Counted from the first letter of the stretch, positions 18,140 through 27,433 are shown. The stretch: DNA of 64,000 nucleotides from Amycolatopsis keratiniphila subsp. keratiniphila (GCF_001620365.2 NZ_LQMT02000037.1:156659-220658), one strand, 5' to 3'. The notes: generated by a model from the letters alone, not told the origin. Translations and numbers: made by a program.

Positions 18140-18200
18140 ACATGTCGCGAAAGCCACTTTCGGGACATCAGATGTCCCGAAAGTGGCTTTCGCGACATGT
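18140..18200. repeat. Perfect 30-bp inverted repeat (GCGAAAG-NNN-CTTTCG family)
   Basis: Arms 18140-18169 and 18171-18200 are exact complements with a one-base spacer. Each arm contains a copy of the core GCGAAAGTGGCTTTCGC-type word, itself a small inverted repeat. It lies just after the gene ending at 18132 and in the convergent gap to the SgcJ-like gene, so it probably terminates transcription from both sides. Confidence 0.88.
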
Positions 18201-18229
18201 CGCTGCTCGCGACCCACCGGACGGTGCGG

Positions 18230-18290
18230 AGGTGTTGCGAAAGTGGCTTTCGCAACCATCAACGTTGCGAAAGCCACTTTCACAACACCT
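18230..18290. repeat. 27-bp inverted repeat, same core word
   Basis: Arms 18230-18256 and 18264-18290 pair with one mismatch and a 7-base loop. Both arms contain the GTTGCGAAAGTGGCTTTCGC-type core found also at 18140, 29939 and 56172. Confidence 0.87.
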
Positions 18291-18312
18291 CCTCGACCGG
18301 CCATCCGTGGTG

Positions 18313-18359
18313 GTGAAGGCCTCCTTCCCTACTTTCACGGTAGGGAAGGAGGCCTTCAC
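18313..18359. repeat. 19-bp inverted repeat (GTGAAGGCC family)
   Basis: Arms 18313-18331 (GTGAAGGCCTCCTTCCCTA) and 18341-18359 are exact complements with a 9-base loop. It is the third hairpin in the same 344-base gap and resembles those at 8413 and 30005. Confidence 0.85.
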
Positions 18360-18476
18360 GGACTCGCCTTGCGCAACCACGCCCACCGCACACCCGAAAC
18401 GCCACCCACGCCCCCCCGGACAGGGCGGAACCCGGGCCCTGAGGAGGGGAGGCCCGGGTTCCGAATGGGGGAGGGA

Positions 18477-18911
18477 TCAGACAGTGCCCGGCTTCGGCAG
18501 CTGCTGCTTCGCCGGAGTGTTCTGATAGGACGCCAGCTGCCACGCGCCGTCCCGCTTGACGACGGTCCACGAGGCACGGATCGACTGGGAGTCCGCGACC
18601 TCGGTCTCGCCGGGGCCGAGCACCCCGCCCTGAGTGATCAGGACGCCGGAGTCCGGGGTGAAGAAGCGGATCTCCAGCGGACGCCCGGTGACCTGCGTGC
18701 CCTTGTAGTTGCCCGCGAAGGATTCCACCAGGAACGCCCGGATGTCGTCGCGGCCCTTCTTGAACACACCGGGAAGGATCATCGTGCCGTCCTCGGTGAA
18801 GACGCCGGCGAAGGCGTCGGCGTCGTGGTAGGCCCACGCGGCGATCACCTTCTGGGTCAGCGCCGCGATCGCCGCCTGGTCGGCGGCGGTGCCGGTTTCG
18901 GTCGTGGTCAT
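18477..18911 (-). CDS. SgcJ/EcaC-family SnoaL-like protein
   Basis: 144 aa with an NTF2-like/SnoaL fold: IAALTQKVIAAWAYHDADAF (helices 1-2), AGVFTEDGTMILPGVFKKGR, and a C-terminal sheet RASWTVVKRDGAWQLASYQN. This pattern is the SgcJ/EcaC oxidoreductase-like family, whose namesake SgcJ belongs to the C-1027 enediyne cluster; members also occur in other polyketide loci. Its exact reaction is not settled. It is the last gene of the leftward halogenase operon, 12 bases after the flavin monooxygenase. Confidence 0.82.
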   Translation of the reverse strand: MTTTETGTAADQAAIAALTQKVIAAWAYHDADAFAGVFTEDGTMILPGVFKKGRDDIRAFLVESFAGNYKGTQVTGRPLEIRFFTPDSGVLITQGGVLGPGETEVADSQSIRASWTVVKRDGAWQLASYQNTPAKQQLPKPGTV

Positions 18912-18923
18912 CGGAGGATCCTC

Positions 18924-20093
18924 CTAGATGTAGAGGGTGTTGGGCTCGAGCCCGCAGAGCACGCGGCCGTACAGCTCGGTGTTGGTGTTGGGGTGCATCA
19001 GCGCGTGGAGGTTGACCGCGGCGACGTCCCGGGCGATGCGCTGGATCGGGATGCCGTGGTAGATCGACGAGCCACCGGAGGCGGACGCGAGGATGTCGAT
19101 GCCCTCCTTGGCACGGCGGACCACGGCACCGAGGTCGGCCCTCGCGATCGCGCGTTCCTCGAGTTTCCACGGGGTGCCGTCCTCGGTCTTCGTGTCGACC
19201 AAAGTGGACAGACGGTGCGCGTGGAACCCGGCCTCGTCGATCTTCAGCGCCGCTTCGGCCACCTGATGGTGCGTGATCGGGGCCTCGCGCTGGGAATCGT
19301 AGGCGGTGTAGGTGATCTTGCGGTCCGGCAGACGCTTGAGGAAGGTGTCCTGCGCGCTCCGCGCCATCCCGACCAGCGTGCCCACCGAAGACGCCGAGGC
19401 GACCGGGAGCAGCGGCGCCCGGTAGATCGAGGACGAAGCCCCGCCCTGGCCTTCCAGCACCGCCGGCAACGGGAGCACCCGCTCCGCGGGGATGAAGACG
19501 TCCTGTGCCACGGTCGAAACGCTGCCGGTGCCGCGCAGGCCCGAGGTGTCCCAGTCGTCCACGATCAGCAGATCCGAGATCGGCACCAGCGCTATGATCG
19601 GATACGGCTCCCCCTCCGGCGGCACGAGGATCGCGATGATCTCCTGCCACTGCGCGTGCAGGGCCCCGCTGATGAAGCCCCACTTGCCGTTCACCACGAC
19701 CCCGCCGTCGACCGGCGCGGCCATCGCGGACGGGCTCAGCGTGCCGCAGACGCGCACGTCCGGGGTGGCGAACACCTCGTCCTGCACCGCCTCCGGGAAC
19801 TGGCAGGCCATCCAGGTCGGGATCCAGTACACCGAGGCCACCCAGGAGGTCGAGCCGTCGGCCCTGCCGATCTCGGTGGCGACGTCGACCAGGGTGCGGG
19901 TGTCGGCCTCGTAGCCGCCGTAACGCTTGGGGCGGCGCAGCTTGAAGACGCCGGCCTCGGCCAGTGCTTCGATGGATTCCTCGTGCACCCGCCGGTTCTG
20001 TTCCTGCCAGGCCGAGTGCTTCTTCAGTGCGGGTGCCAGTTCGGCCACGCGGCGAACCAGTTCCTCCCGCGTCGGAACATCGGTGCTCGACAC
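18924..20093 (-). CDS. Flavin-dependent monooxygenase, acyl-CoA dehydrogenase fold
   Basis: 389 aa. It has the acyl-CoA dehydrogenase/group D monooxygenase fold: N-terminal helices (FKLRRPKRYGGYEAD), a beta domain (GKWGFISGALHAQW, DWDTSGLRGTGSVSTVAQDV) and a C-terminal helical part ending ELYGRVLCGLEPNTLYI. Relatives include the NcnH/ActVA-ORF5 hydroxylases and amino-sugar N-oxygenases such as KijD3. They use reduced flavin and O2 rather than desaturating CoA esters. No flavin reductase is encoded nearby. Likely role: hydroxylation or N-oxidation of the cluster product. Confidence 0.85.
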   Translation of the reverse strand: MSSTDVPTREELVRRVAELAPALKKHSAWQEQNRRVHEESIEALAEAGVFKLRRPKRYGGYEADTRTLVDVATEIGRADGSTSWVASVYWIPTWMACQFPEAVQDEVFATPDVRVCGTLSPSAMAAPVDGGVVVNGKWGFISGALHAQWQEIIAILVPPEGEPYPIIALVPISDLLIVDDWDTSGLRGTGSVSTVAQDVFIPAERVLPLPAVLEGQGGASSSIYRAPLLPVASASSVGTLVGMARSAQDTFLKRLPDRKITYTAYDSQREAPITHHQVAEAALKIDEAGFHAHRLSTLVDTKTEDGTPWKLEERAIARADLGAVVRRAKEGIDILASASGGSSIYHGIPIQRIARDVAAVNLHALMHPNTNTELYGRVLCGLEPNTLYI

Positions 20094-20169
20094 CTTGACC
20101 TCCTAGATCGTCGACTGGTCCAGCTTCGCAGCGGGCGGACGCCGGGTCGTCTTCCCGTTTGCCGGTGCG

Positions 20170-21570
20170 TCAGGCTGCCGCACGTTCGGAGGTGCGGCCG
20201 GGGAAATCCACCACGTTCCGGCCGTCGCGGCGGGCGAACCAGGTCGCCAGCGGTGCCGCCATCGCGGTCGAGACCAGCGCCATGATCACCAGCATGGTGA
20301 ACAGCGTCGGGGACAGCACGCCGAGGTCGAGCCCGATGTTGAGCACCACCAGTTCGGTCAAGCCGCGGCAGTTCATCAGCGCGCCCACCTGCAGCGACCG
20401 GTTCCAGTTCTCGCCGACCGCCCGCGCGGCCAGCGCCGAGCCACCGAACTTGCCGGCGACGGCCACGAGCAGGATCGCGCCGCACCAGAGCCACGCGCCG
20501 CCACCGGAAAGCAGGCCGAGGTCGGTGCGCAATCCGCTGTAGGCGAAGAACAACGGCAGCATCAACGCCGTCGTCAGCCCGCCCGCCTTGTCGTGCAGCC
20601 AGGTCGCCATCGGGTTGTCCCGGGGGAACACCACGCCGAACACGAACGCGCCGAACATCGCGTGCACGCCGATCCACTCGGTCGCCATGGCGCACAGCAG
20701 CACGCCGACCACCGAAAGCGGTGCGACCCGGTGCAGCCGCGCCGCCGAAGCCCCGGCCACGAACTTCCGCAGCAGCGGCCGGACCACCAGGCCGAGCAAC
20801 GTGACGAACGCGGCGGTGAGCACGACCGTCAGCACCACCCCGACCAGCGACGACGCCGTGGTCAGCGCGATCACCAGCGCCAGCAGGCTCCACGCGGTCA
20901 CGTCGTCGACCACGGCGCAGGTCAGCGCCACCACGCCGATCTCGCTGCGGAAGAGCCCGATCTCGTGCAGGATCCGCACCAGCACCGGCAACGCCGTGAT
21001 GCTCATCGACACCCCGAAGAACAGTGCGAACGGCAGGAATCCGCCGCCTGTCCCGAACCGGGTGTACGCGAGCATCGCGAGCCCGACGCCGAGCAGGAAC
21101 GGGAGTGCGATGCTGACGTGACTGACGACCAGCGCGAGCCGCCCGCGGCCGCGCAGCAGCCTGGTGTTCAGCTCCAGCCCGGCGAGGAACACGAAGAAGA
21201 TCACGCCGAGCTGCGCCACCACGTTCAGTTGCGGTACCACCGCCTTCGGGAGCAGCACGGCCGCGCCCGAGGGCCACAACGCGCCGAGCACCGACGGGCC
21301 GAGCAGGATGCCCGCGGTGATCTCGCCGATCACCGCGGGCTGCCCGATCCGCTGGGCGAGCCACCCCACCACCTTGCAAGCGCCGATCACCACGGTGATC
21401 GCCAGCAGCAGCTGCACCAGCGAAGGTCCGGTCGCCTCCTTCGCGGCGGCCGTCCCGGCGCCGCCTTCGCCCTGCCCCAGCAGGACGATCACGGCCACGA
21501 CGGGGATCACGACCAGTCCTAGGTAGACCAGCAGCGCCCGGCGGCCGGGACGGCGTTCGATCTCCACCAT
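20170..21570 (-). CDS. Cation:proton antiporter (CPA2/Kef type)
   Basis: 466 aa with about 12-13 hydrophobic helices (LVYLGLVVIPVVAVIVLLGQ at the start). The family signature QPAVIGEITAGILLGPSVLG is present, and the conserved Asp pair region is TCAVVDDVTAWSLLALV. It exchanges Na+ or K+ for H+ at the membrane. Such antiporters occur in several antibiotic clusters and may be resistance or export proteins. It sits in the halogenase operon, 11 bases after the second halogenase. Confidence 0.9.
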   Translation of the reverse strand: MVEIERRPGRRALLVYLGLVVIPVVAVIVLLGQGEGGAGTAAAKEATGPSLVQLLLAITVVIGACKVVGWLAQRIGQPAVIGEITAGILLGPSVLGALWPSGAAVLLPKAVVPQLNVVAQLGVIFFVFLAGLELNTRLLRGRGRLALVVSHVSIALPFLLGVGLAMLAYTRFGTGGGFLPFALFFGVSMSITALPVLVRILHEIGLFRSEIGVVALTCAVVDDVTAWSLLALVIALTTASSLVGVVLTVVLTAAFVTLLGLVVRPLLRKFVAGASAARLHRVAPLSVVGVLLCAMATEWIGVHAMFGAFVFGVVFPRDNPMATWLHDKAGGLTTALMLPLFFAYSGLRTDLGLLSGGGAWLWCGAILLVAVAGKFGGSALAARAVGENWNRSLQVGALMNCRGLTELVVLNIGLDLGVLSPTLFTMLVIMALVSTAMAAPLATWFARRDGRNVVDFPGRTSERAAA

Positions 21571-21581
21571 GTCCCTTCCGC

Positions 21582-22847
21582 TCAGGGTTCGGTGACGTTC
21601 GCGACCAGGTCGTCGAGGTTGATCTTCAACAGCGGGTGCTTGCCCGACAGCCCGGAGATCAGCGTGACGAAGTCGGTGCTGGGGGCGTGGAGCTGCTCCG
21701 GGTCGACGATTTCCTGCGCGAGGTCGTAGTAGTACTCCTTGTACTTCGTCCGGTCGTAGAACCGCTCGACGAAGTTGCGGATCTCGTCGAAGAAGGCACG
21801 GTAGTTCCCGGCGTACCGGTCGAGCGCCTTCTCCTCGATGGCCGGGTGGTCGAGGATCCGGTTGACCACTTTGGACAGTGAGCTGCCTGCCAGCGTGGCC
21901 AGCGCGACGCCGGTCGAGAATAGCGGGTCGACGAACGCGGCCGCGTCACCGACGAGCACCCAGCCGTCGCCGTAGAAGGTTTCGTTGGTGTAGGACCAGT
22001 CCCGCGCCGTCCGATACCCGGCGTGCTGCCGGGCGTTGGCCAGCAGCCCCTTGAGCCGGGTGGTCTTGTCCCGCTCGCGTAGGAAGAGCTGCTCCAGCGA
22101 CTGGTCGTCGGCGTTCGCGAGATCGGACTTGGTCACGTAGCCGACGCTCATCGTGCCCTTGTCGATCGGGATGCCCCAGAACCAGCCGTCGGCGGTGCCT
22201 TCGATGAGGATGTTGGTCCACTCGTCGCCGGGAAGCCGGTCGCAGTTGTCGTAGTAGGTCCAGACCGCGACATTGCGGAGCTCGTTGTGCCAGGTGATGT
22301 CGCTGAACTTCCGGCCGATCACCCGTGACTGGCCGGACGCGTCGACGACCAGCGAGGCACTGGCCTCGTAGTCGCCTGCCGAGCCACGCAGGGTGAACCG
22401 GACGCCGGTGACGCGGCCGGTGTCGGACTGGATCACGTCCTTGACCGTCGTCTCCTCCACGACGTACGCGCCGAGCTCACGGGCGCGGTCGAGGATCAGC
22501 GTGTCCAGGTCTGCGCGGCGCGTGTGGTAGGCGTAGGTGCCTTCCGAGGCCTTCATGAACGAGAAGTTCCATGGCACGTCCCGGTTTCCCCACACCAGGC
22601 TGCCGCCGTACTTGCGCTCGAAGCCGCGGGCCTCCATGCGGTCGAGCAGGTCCAGCTCCTGCAACGGGCGCATGCCGACCGGGATCAGGGATTCGCCGAT
22701 GTGGTAGCGGGGAAAGCGTTCGCGTTCGAGGACCAGGACCGTACGCCCCTCCTTCGCGAGGAGACCGGCGCAGGTCGCGCCCGCCGGGCCGCCGCCGATG
22801 ACGATGACGTCGAACCGCTCGGGCATACCGTGGAGCGTGGCTGACAT
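21582..22847 (-). CDS. Flavin-dependent halogenase-like oxidoreductase (2)
   Basis: 421 aa from the ATG at 22845-22847 (AGGAAGG nine bases upstream; the longer frame is the neighbour's shadow). FAD motif GGGPAG at residues 18-23, GESLIP at 51-56, and the Lys expected for halide-to-lysine chloramine chemistry at about residue 79 (GFERKYGG). The halogenase motif W-x-W-x-I-P is intact (DGWFWGIPIDKGTMSVG). This pattern matches variant-B halogenases such as CndH/CmlS, which act on carrier-tethered or non-tryptophan substrates. Paired with the homolog at 22886-24274; hydroxylation by one copy cannot be excluded. Confidence 0.85.
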   Translation of the reverse strand: MSATLHGMPERFDVIVIGGGPAGATCAGLLAKEGRTVLVLERERFPRYHIGESLIPVGMRPLQELDLLDRMEARGFERKYGGSLVWGNRDVPWNFSFMKASEGTYAYHTRRADLDTLILDRARELGAYVVEETTVKDVIQSDTGRVTGVRFTLRGSAGDYEASASLVVDASGQSRVIGRKFSDITWHNELRNVAVWTYYDNCDRLPGDEWTNILIEGTADGWFWGIPIDKGTMSVGYVTKSDLANADDQSLEQLFLRERDKTTRLKGLLANARQHAGYRTARDWSYTNETFYGDGWVLVGDAAAFVDPLFSTGVALATLAGSSLSKVVNRILDHPAIEEKALDRYAGNYRAFFDEIRNFVERFYDRTKYKEYYYDLAQEIVDPEQLHAPSTDFVTLISGLSGKHPLLKINLDDLVANVTEP

Positions 22848-22885
22848 GAGAAACCCTTCCTGGGCCGATGGAGGAGTGGAGGCGC

Positions 22886-24274
22886 TCACGCGCGCCGGAT
22901 GCCGATGTGCGGCTCGTAGCTCAGGTACAGCCCGTTGATCGCCTTTTCGGGCTTCTCCGGAGCCTGCTTGTGCTCGTGGACGCGGTTGAGGTTGTCCAGC
23001 GGGTTGTGCTTGCCGCTCTCCTCGCCGAGCAGGTGGCCCTGGATCCGGCGGTAGACCTCTTCGGTGTCCTCGAGGTCGGCGATACCGGTGACGAACCGGT
23101 CGAACGCCGCCTGCACGTCCATCCCTTCCCAGTCCTTTTCGGACAGTTGCTGTGCGCGGAAGAAGTGGTGCTCCTTGCCGCGGTAGCTCTCGTAGAAGGT
23201 GGACACCAGCACCAGCAGCCGCTCGTAGGCGCGGCGGTAGACGACTTCGTAGAAGTCCCAGGCCTCGCGTTCGCCGATCTCGCCACGGATGACACTGCTG
23301 ATCGCGGCGGTGCCGATCAGGGCGCTGTAGGTGCCCAGGTGCACACCGGTCGACAACAGCGGGTCGAGGAAGCAGGCGGCGTCGCCGGCGAGCAGGAAAC
23401 CGGGGCCCTGGAACCGATCGGCCGCGTACGAATAGTCCTGCTCGACCTTGACCTCGGTGACCTGCTCGGCCTCGACGAGCAGCTGCTGTATCGCCGGGCA
23501 GTCGCCGATCGCCTTGTGGTACACCGGGTCCACGCCGCCGAGTTCGTTGCGCGCGGCGTTGAAGGAGTCCCTTCCGGTGACCAGCCCGACGCTCATCGTG
23601 CCGTCGGGCAGCGGGATCCCCCAGAACCACCCGTCGCCGACCGAGGCGACGGTGATCGCACCGCTCGGCCCGCGGTCGAGCTGCTTCGCGTCCTTCCAGT
23701 ACGACCAGGCGGCGACGTTGCGGAAGACGTTGTGGAACTTGCGGTTCTTCAGGTACTTGGTGGCCATCACGCCGCCGCGGCCGGAGGCGTCGACGAGGTA
23801 GTCGAACTCGATCCGCCCGCTGTTGGCCGGGTTCTTCGCCTCGGCCCAGTGCGCCGCGACGGGGCGGTCGCCGTCGAAGTCGAGCTTCTTCACCGCGATG
23901 CCCTCGGTGACGTCGACACCGACCTCGCGCGCGTGGTCGAGGAGGATCTTGTCGAAGTCGGCGCGGATGACCTGCCACGCGCTGGTGCTGCCGTCGCGGC
24001 CGTGCGGCCGGAAGCGCACCTCCCATTCCTCGGGACCCCAGAAGTAGTAGGCGCCGCCCTTGGGCTGGAACCCGGCCGCGGCGATCTTGTCCCAGACCCC
24101 GAGCCGCTCCAGGATCGGACGGCACGAAGGCAGCAGCGATTCGCCGATGTGATAGCGCGGGAAGTGGTCCCGCTCGAGAAGAGTGACCTCGAAGCCCTCT
24201 TTGGCCAGAAGCCCGGCCGCGGTGGAGCCCGCCGGTCCACCGCCGATCACGAGGATCTGGGTCGTTGCGCGCAT
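22886..24274 (-). CDS. Flavin-dependent halogenase-like oxidoreductase (1)
   Basis: 462 aa. GGGPAGS at residues 11-17, GESLLP at 44-49, catalytic Lys candidate at 72 (GFQPKGGAYYFWG), and the W-x-W-x-I-P motif in GDGWFWGIPLPDGTMSVG. The substrate lid region has FQGPGFLLAGDAACFLDPLL. About 40 residues longer than its partner, with a charged C-terminal extension (HEHKQAPEKPEKAING). First gene of a five-gene leftward operon. Family: FADH2-dependent halogenases of the CndH/CmlS group. Chloride or bromide use and substrate are unknown. Confidence 0.86.
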   Translation of the reverse strand: MRATTQILVIGGGPAGSTAAGLLAKEGFEVTLLERDHFPRYHIGESLLPSCRPILERLGVWDKIAAAGFQPKGGAYYFWGPEEWEVRFRPHGRDGSTSAWQVIRADFDKILLDHAREVGVDVTEGIAVKKLDFDGDRPVAAHWAEAKNPANSGRIEFDYLVDASGRGGVMATKYLKNRKFHNVFRNVAAWSYWKDAKQLDRGPSGAITVASVGDGWFWGIPLPDGTMSVGLVTGRDSFNAARNELGGVDPVYHKAIGDCPAIQQLLVEAEQVTEVKVEQDYSYAADRFQGPGFLLAGDAACFLDPLLSTGVHLGTYSALIGTAAISSVIRGEIGEREAWDFYEVVYRRAYERLLVLVSTFYESYRGKEHHFFRAQQLSEKDWEGMDVQAAFDRFVTGIADLEDTEEVYRRIQGHLLGEESGKHNPLDNLNRVHEHKQAPEKPEKAINGLYLSYEPHIGIRRA

Positions 24275-24478
24275 GACACCTCTCCAACTACGCCGACAGC
24301 CGGAATTACCTGCCCGAAGCTAACAACCGCGAATGGAGATCCACTCAAGAACCGGTTGCCCTGTAACGCTTTCCCGAAAAAGCAGTCGAAGAGACGCTGC
24401 CGGCCGGAAGGCGGACGACGATTCTTCCCGTGTCGGACTCCGACTGCCCGGCCGAAGACCTAATGGAGGAATCCCGCG
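24275..24478. promoter_or_regulatory. Divergent promoter region, halogenase operon / epoxidase operon
   Basis: 204 bases between divergent start codons of halogenase 1 and epoxidase 1. GGAGGA lies about 10 bases before the rightward ATG at 24479. Both units probably start here, so halogenation and epoxidation genes may be co-regulated. No palindromic operator stands out. Confidence 0.55.
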
Positions 24479-25873
24479 ATGGGCGAATACCTTGGCGAAC
24501 GCGCCGTCGTGCTCGGCGGCGGCATGGCCGGCCTGCTGACCGCCCGCGTACTTTCGGAACGCTACCGCTCCGTCGTGATCGTCGAGCGTGACACGATCGT
24601 CGGCGTCACCGGAACCCGCCGCGGTGTGCCGCAGGCGCATCACGCGCACGCGCTGCTCGCACGCGGCCAGCAGATCCTCGAAGACCTCTTCCCCGGCCTC
24701 CAGGCCGAGCTGACCGCCGACGGCATCCCCAGCGGTGACCTCTCCGGCAGCCTGCGCTGGTACTTCAACGGGAAACGCCTGCAGCAGAAGGAATCCGGCC
24801 TGCTCAGCGTGTCCGCGACCCGCCCGGAGCTCGAAGAGCACGTCCGCGGCCGCGTCGTCGCGCTACCGAACGTCGAGGTTCGCGAACGCACGGTGATCCA
24901 GTCGCTGGTCGCGACCGGCGACCACGCGCGGGTCACCGGTGTCCGCGTGACCGGTGAGGACGCCGAGCCCGAGACGCTGCTCGCCGACCTCATCGTCGAC
25001 GCCACCGGCCGCGGCAGCCGTTCGTCGGTGTGGCTGGAGGAACTCGGCTACGAGCGCCCGGCCGAGGAGAAGATCAAGATCGACCTCGCCTACACCTCGC
25101 GGCTGTTCGAGCTGGACACCGACCCGTTCGGCGACGACCTGGCGATCAACCCGGTCGCCTCGCCCGCCAACCCGCGTGGCGCGTTCTTCGTGAACCTGCC
25201 GGGGAACGTGGCCTTGCTGTCGCAGACCGGACTGCTCGGTGATCACCCGCCGCGCGACGCCAAGGGTTTCCTCGAATTCGCCAAGACACTCGACGCGCCC
25301 GAGATCCATCGGGCCGTGCGCAACGCGAAGCCGATCAGCGAGATCGCCAGCTTCAGGGTGCCCGCCAGTGTCCGCCGCCGGTTCGACAAGCTGCGCCGCT
25401 TCCCCGAGGGCCTGCTCGTGATCGGGGACGGCGTCTGCGCGTTCAACCCCGTGTACGGCCAGGGCATGACCGTCGCGGCCATGGAGGCCGCGCAACTGGC
25501 CACGCATCTCGACGCGGGCGGCGTGCGCCCGCTGCGGTTCTTCAAGGAGATCAGCCCGATCATCGACGTGCCGTGGGACATCTCGGCGGGCGGCGACCTC
25601 GCCTTCCCCGGTGTCGAGGGCCCGCGGCCGCTGAAGGTCAAGATGGGCAACGCCTACATGGCGAAGCTGCACTCCGCGGCGACCGTCGACGGCCGGTTCA
25701 CCGAGGCGTTCTTCCGGGCCGCGGGCCTGGTCGACCCGCCGACCGCGCTGATGCGGCCGAGCCTGGTGGTCGGTGTGCTGCGCACCGCGCGGCGCGTCAA
25801 GGCGGCGGCGCCGCTCACCCCCACGGCCACGATCGGTCAGGCACCGCCCGCGTCCGACGACCTCGCGGCCTGA
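24479..25873 (+). CDS. FAD-dependent epoxidase-like monooxygenase (1)
   Basis: 464 aa. Dinucleotide fold near the N terminus (LGGGMAGLLTARVLSERYRS, then VIVERD). Next come VPQAHHAHALLARG, LIVDATGRGSRSSVWLEELG and the second FAD motif GLLVIGDGVCAFNPVYGQGM. These segments closely resemble the squalene-epoxidase-like polyether epoxidases such as Lsd18 (lasalocid) and MonCI, which epoxidise polyene intermediates. Divergent from the halogenase operon and followed 19 bases later by a paralog. Epoxidation of the polyene chain is the favoured role; aromatic hydroxylation is possible. Confidence 0.85.
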   Translation: MGEYLGERAVVLGGGMAGLLTARVLSERYRSVVIVERDTIVGVTGTRRGVPQAHHAHALLARGQQILEDLFPGLQAELTADGIPSGDLSGSLRWYFNGKRLQQKESGLLSVSATRPELEEHVRGRVVALPNVEVRERTVIQSLVATGDHARVTGVRVTGEDAEPETLLADLIVDATGRGSRSSVWLEELGYERPAEEKIKIDLAYTSRLFELDTDPFGDDLAINPVASPANPRGAFFVNLPGNVALLSQTGLLGDHPPRDAKGFLEFAKTLDAPEIHRAVRNAKPISEIASFRVPASVRRRFDKLRRFPEGLLVIGDGVCAFNPVYGQGMTVAAMEAAQLATHLDAGGVRPLRFFKEISPIIDVPWDISAGGDLAFPGVEGPRPLKVKMGNAYMAKLHSAATVDGRFTEAFFRAAGLVDPPTALMRPSLVVGVLRTARRVKAAAPLTPTATIGQAPPASDDLAA

Positions 25874-25892
25874 GCACCAAGGAGCCATGGTC

Positions 25893-27278
25893 ATGAACGA
25901 ACCCGTCGGCAAACGCGCGGTGGTGATCGGCGGCAGCGTCGCCGGCACCCTGGCGGCGAGAGTGCTTTCCGAGTTCTATCGCGAGGTCGTGGTCGTCGAC
26001 CGCGACGAGGTGCTGGGCGTGGACAAACCACGGCGCGGTACCCCGCACACCTGGCACGCGCACGGACTGCACGCGCGCGGCTACTTCATCCTCGAAGAGC
26101 TCTTCCCGAACCTGCTCGGCGAACTGCGGGACTCCGGGATCCCGGTCGGCGATCTGGCGCGGATGAAGTGGTACTTCAACGGGAAGCAGGTGAAACCGGC
26201 CGACAGCGGGCTGCCGTCGATCACCGCGCTGCGCCCGGTGCTGGAGCATCATCTGCGCATGCGCACCGCGGCACTGCCGAACGTCACCTACCGCGAACGC
26301 ACCGACGTCCACGGCCTGCTCGCCACGCGTGCGGGCAACCGGATCGTCGGGGTCCGCGTGCAGGCGCGCGACGGTTCGGCGGAGGAACGGCTCGGCGCGG
26401 ACCTGGTCGTCGACGCCTCCGGACGCGGTTCGCGGACGCCGGTGTGGCTGGAGGAACTGGGCTTCGAACGGCCGTCCGAGGAACGCGTGAAGATCGGGCT
26501 GGCCTACACCACCCGGATGTTCCGCAAACGGCCGGAGATGTTCGACGGCTGGCAGTCGATCAACCCGGTCGCCTCGCCCGAGCATCCGCGGGGCGCGTTC
26601 TTCGGGCAAGTGAACGAAAACGAGTGCATCCTTTCGCTCACCGGGATCCTCGGCGACCACCCGCCGACCGACGCGCGCGGCTATCTCGACTACGTGAAGT
26701 CGTTGCCCGCACCGGAGATCTACGAAGCGGTGAAGGACGCCCAGCCGTTGATCGAGCCGGTGACGTTCAAATTCCCGGCGAGTTCGCGGCGGCGTTACGA
26801 ACGGCTCAAGCGGTTCCCGGAACGGCTTTTCGTGCTCGGTGACGCGTTCTGCAGCTTCAACCCGGTGTACGGCCAGGGCATGACGGTCGCGTCGATGGAG
26901 GCCATGGCGCTGCGAGCGCATCTTTCGCGACGGTCCGAACCGGACTCGCGGCGGTTCCTGCGCGAGATCGGCAAGGTCGTCGACAACCCGTGGGAGATCT
27001 CGACCAGCGGTGACCTCGACTTCCCCGGCGCGGAAGGGAAGCGGACACTGAAGGTCAAGATGGGCAACGCGTACATGGCGAAACTCCAGTACGCGGCGAC
27101 GATCGATCCGGACGTCACGGCGGCGTTCATGCGGGTGGCCGGGCTGGTCGATCCGCCCACCGCGCTGATGAAACCGGGCCTGATGCTGAAGGTGCTGCGG
27201 GCCAGCCGGCGGCGTCCCGCCCCTCGGGCGACGGTGACCGAGCTGCCGCGGGCCGACCGGGAATCGCGCGCCGCCTGA
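25893..27278 (+). CDS. FAD-dependent epoxidase-like monooxygenase (2)
   Basis: 461 aa from the ATG at 25893; GGAG eight bases upstream favours it over the ATG at 25887. It is a paralog of the preceding gene, with matching segments: IGGSVAGTLAARVLSEFYRE, TWHAHGLHARGYFILEELFP, VVDASGRGSRTPVWLEELGF, LFVLGDAFCSFNPVYGQGM. The first glycine loop is GGSVAG rather than GGGMAG. The pair probably arose by tandem duplication and may act at two alkenes. A strong terminator follows. Confidence 0.85.
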   Translation: MNEPVGKRAVVIGGSVAGTLAARVLSEFYREVVVVDRDEVLGVDKPRRGTPHTWHAHGLHARGYFILEELFPNLLGELRDSGIPVGDLARMKWYFNGKQVKPADSGLPSITALRPVLEHHLRMRTAALPNVTYRERTDVHGLLATRAGNRIVGVRVQARDGSAEERLGADLVVDASGRGSRTPVWLEELGFERPSEERVKIGLAYTTRMFRKRPEMFDGWQSINPVASPEHPRGAFFGQVNENECILSLTGILGDHPPTDARGYLDYVKSLPAPEIYEAVKDAQPLIEPVTFKFPASSRRRYERLKRFPERLFVLGDAFCSFNPVYGQGMTVASMEAMALRAHLSRRSEPDSRRFLREIGKVVDNPWEISTSGDLDFPGAEGKRTLKVKMGNAYMAKLQYAATIDPDVTAAFMRVAGLVDPPTALMKPGLMLKVLRASRRRPAPRATVTELPRADRESRAA

Positions 27279-27280
27279 AT

Positions 27281-27332
27281 AACCTCGTGAGCGGTAAGGA
27301 CGGTTCTAACCGTCCTTACCGCTCACGAGGTT
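27281..27332 (+). terminator. Intrinsic terminator of the epoxidase operon
   Basis: Perfect 25-bp arms (27281-27305 and 27308-27332) with a 2-base spacer, followed by a T-rich run (TTTCTTTTTCTTTCC). This is the most classical Rho-independent terminator in the window. Confidence 0.92.
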
Positions 27333-27433
27333 TCTTTTTCTTTCCTCCGCAAACAGCGAGATGCGTCGGCCTGCTCTTCCGGCTGATCATTGAGGTGTCA
27401 ATGACCATTTCCCTGGCGGTGGGAGAGAAATTC

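Noticed and set aside
18140..18359. CRISPR-like appearance of repeated words
   Set aside because: The repeats are inverted, differ in spacing and have no equal-length spacers or Cas genes; they are hairpins.
17169..20285. Long plus-strand frame of about 1040 codons
   Set aside because: It runs through the palindromic gap and opposite two well-supported minus-strand genes; composition is shadow-like.
21582..24287. Single 901-codon halogenase fusion
   Set aside because: The upstream part is out of frame with halogenase 1 and low-complexity; the second protein has its own ATG and AGGAAGG site at 22847.
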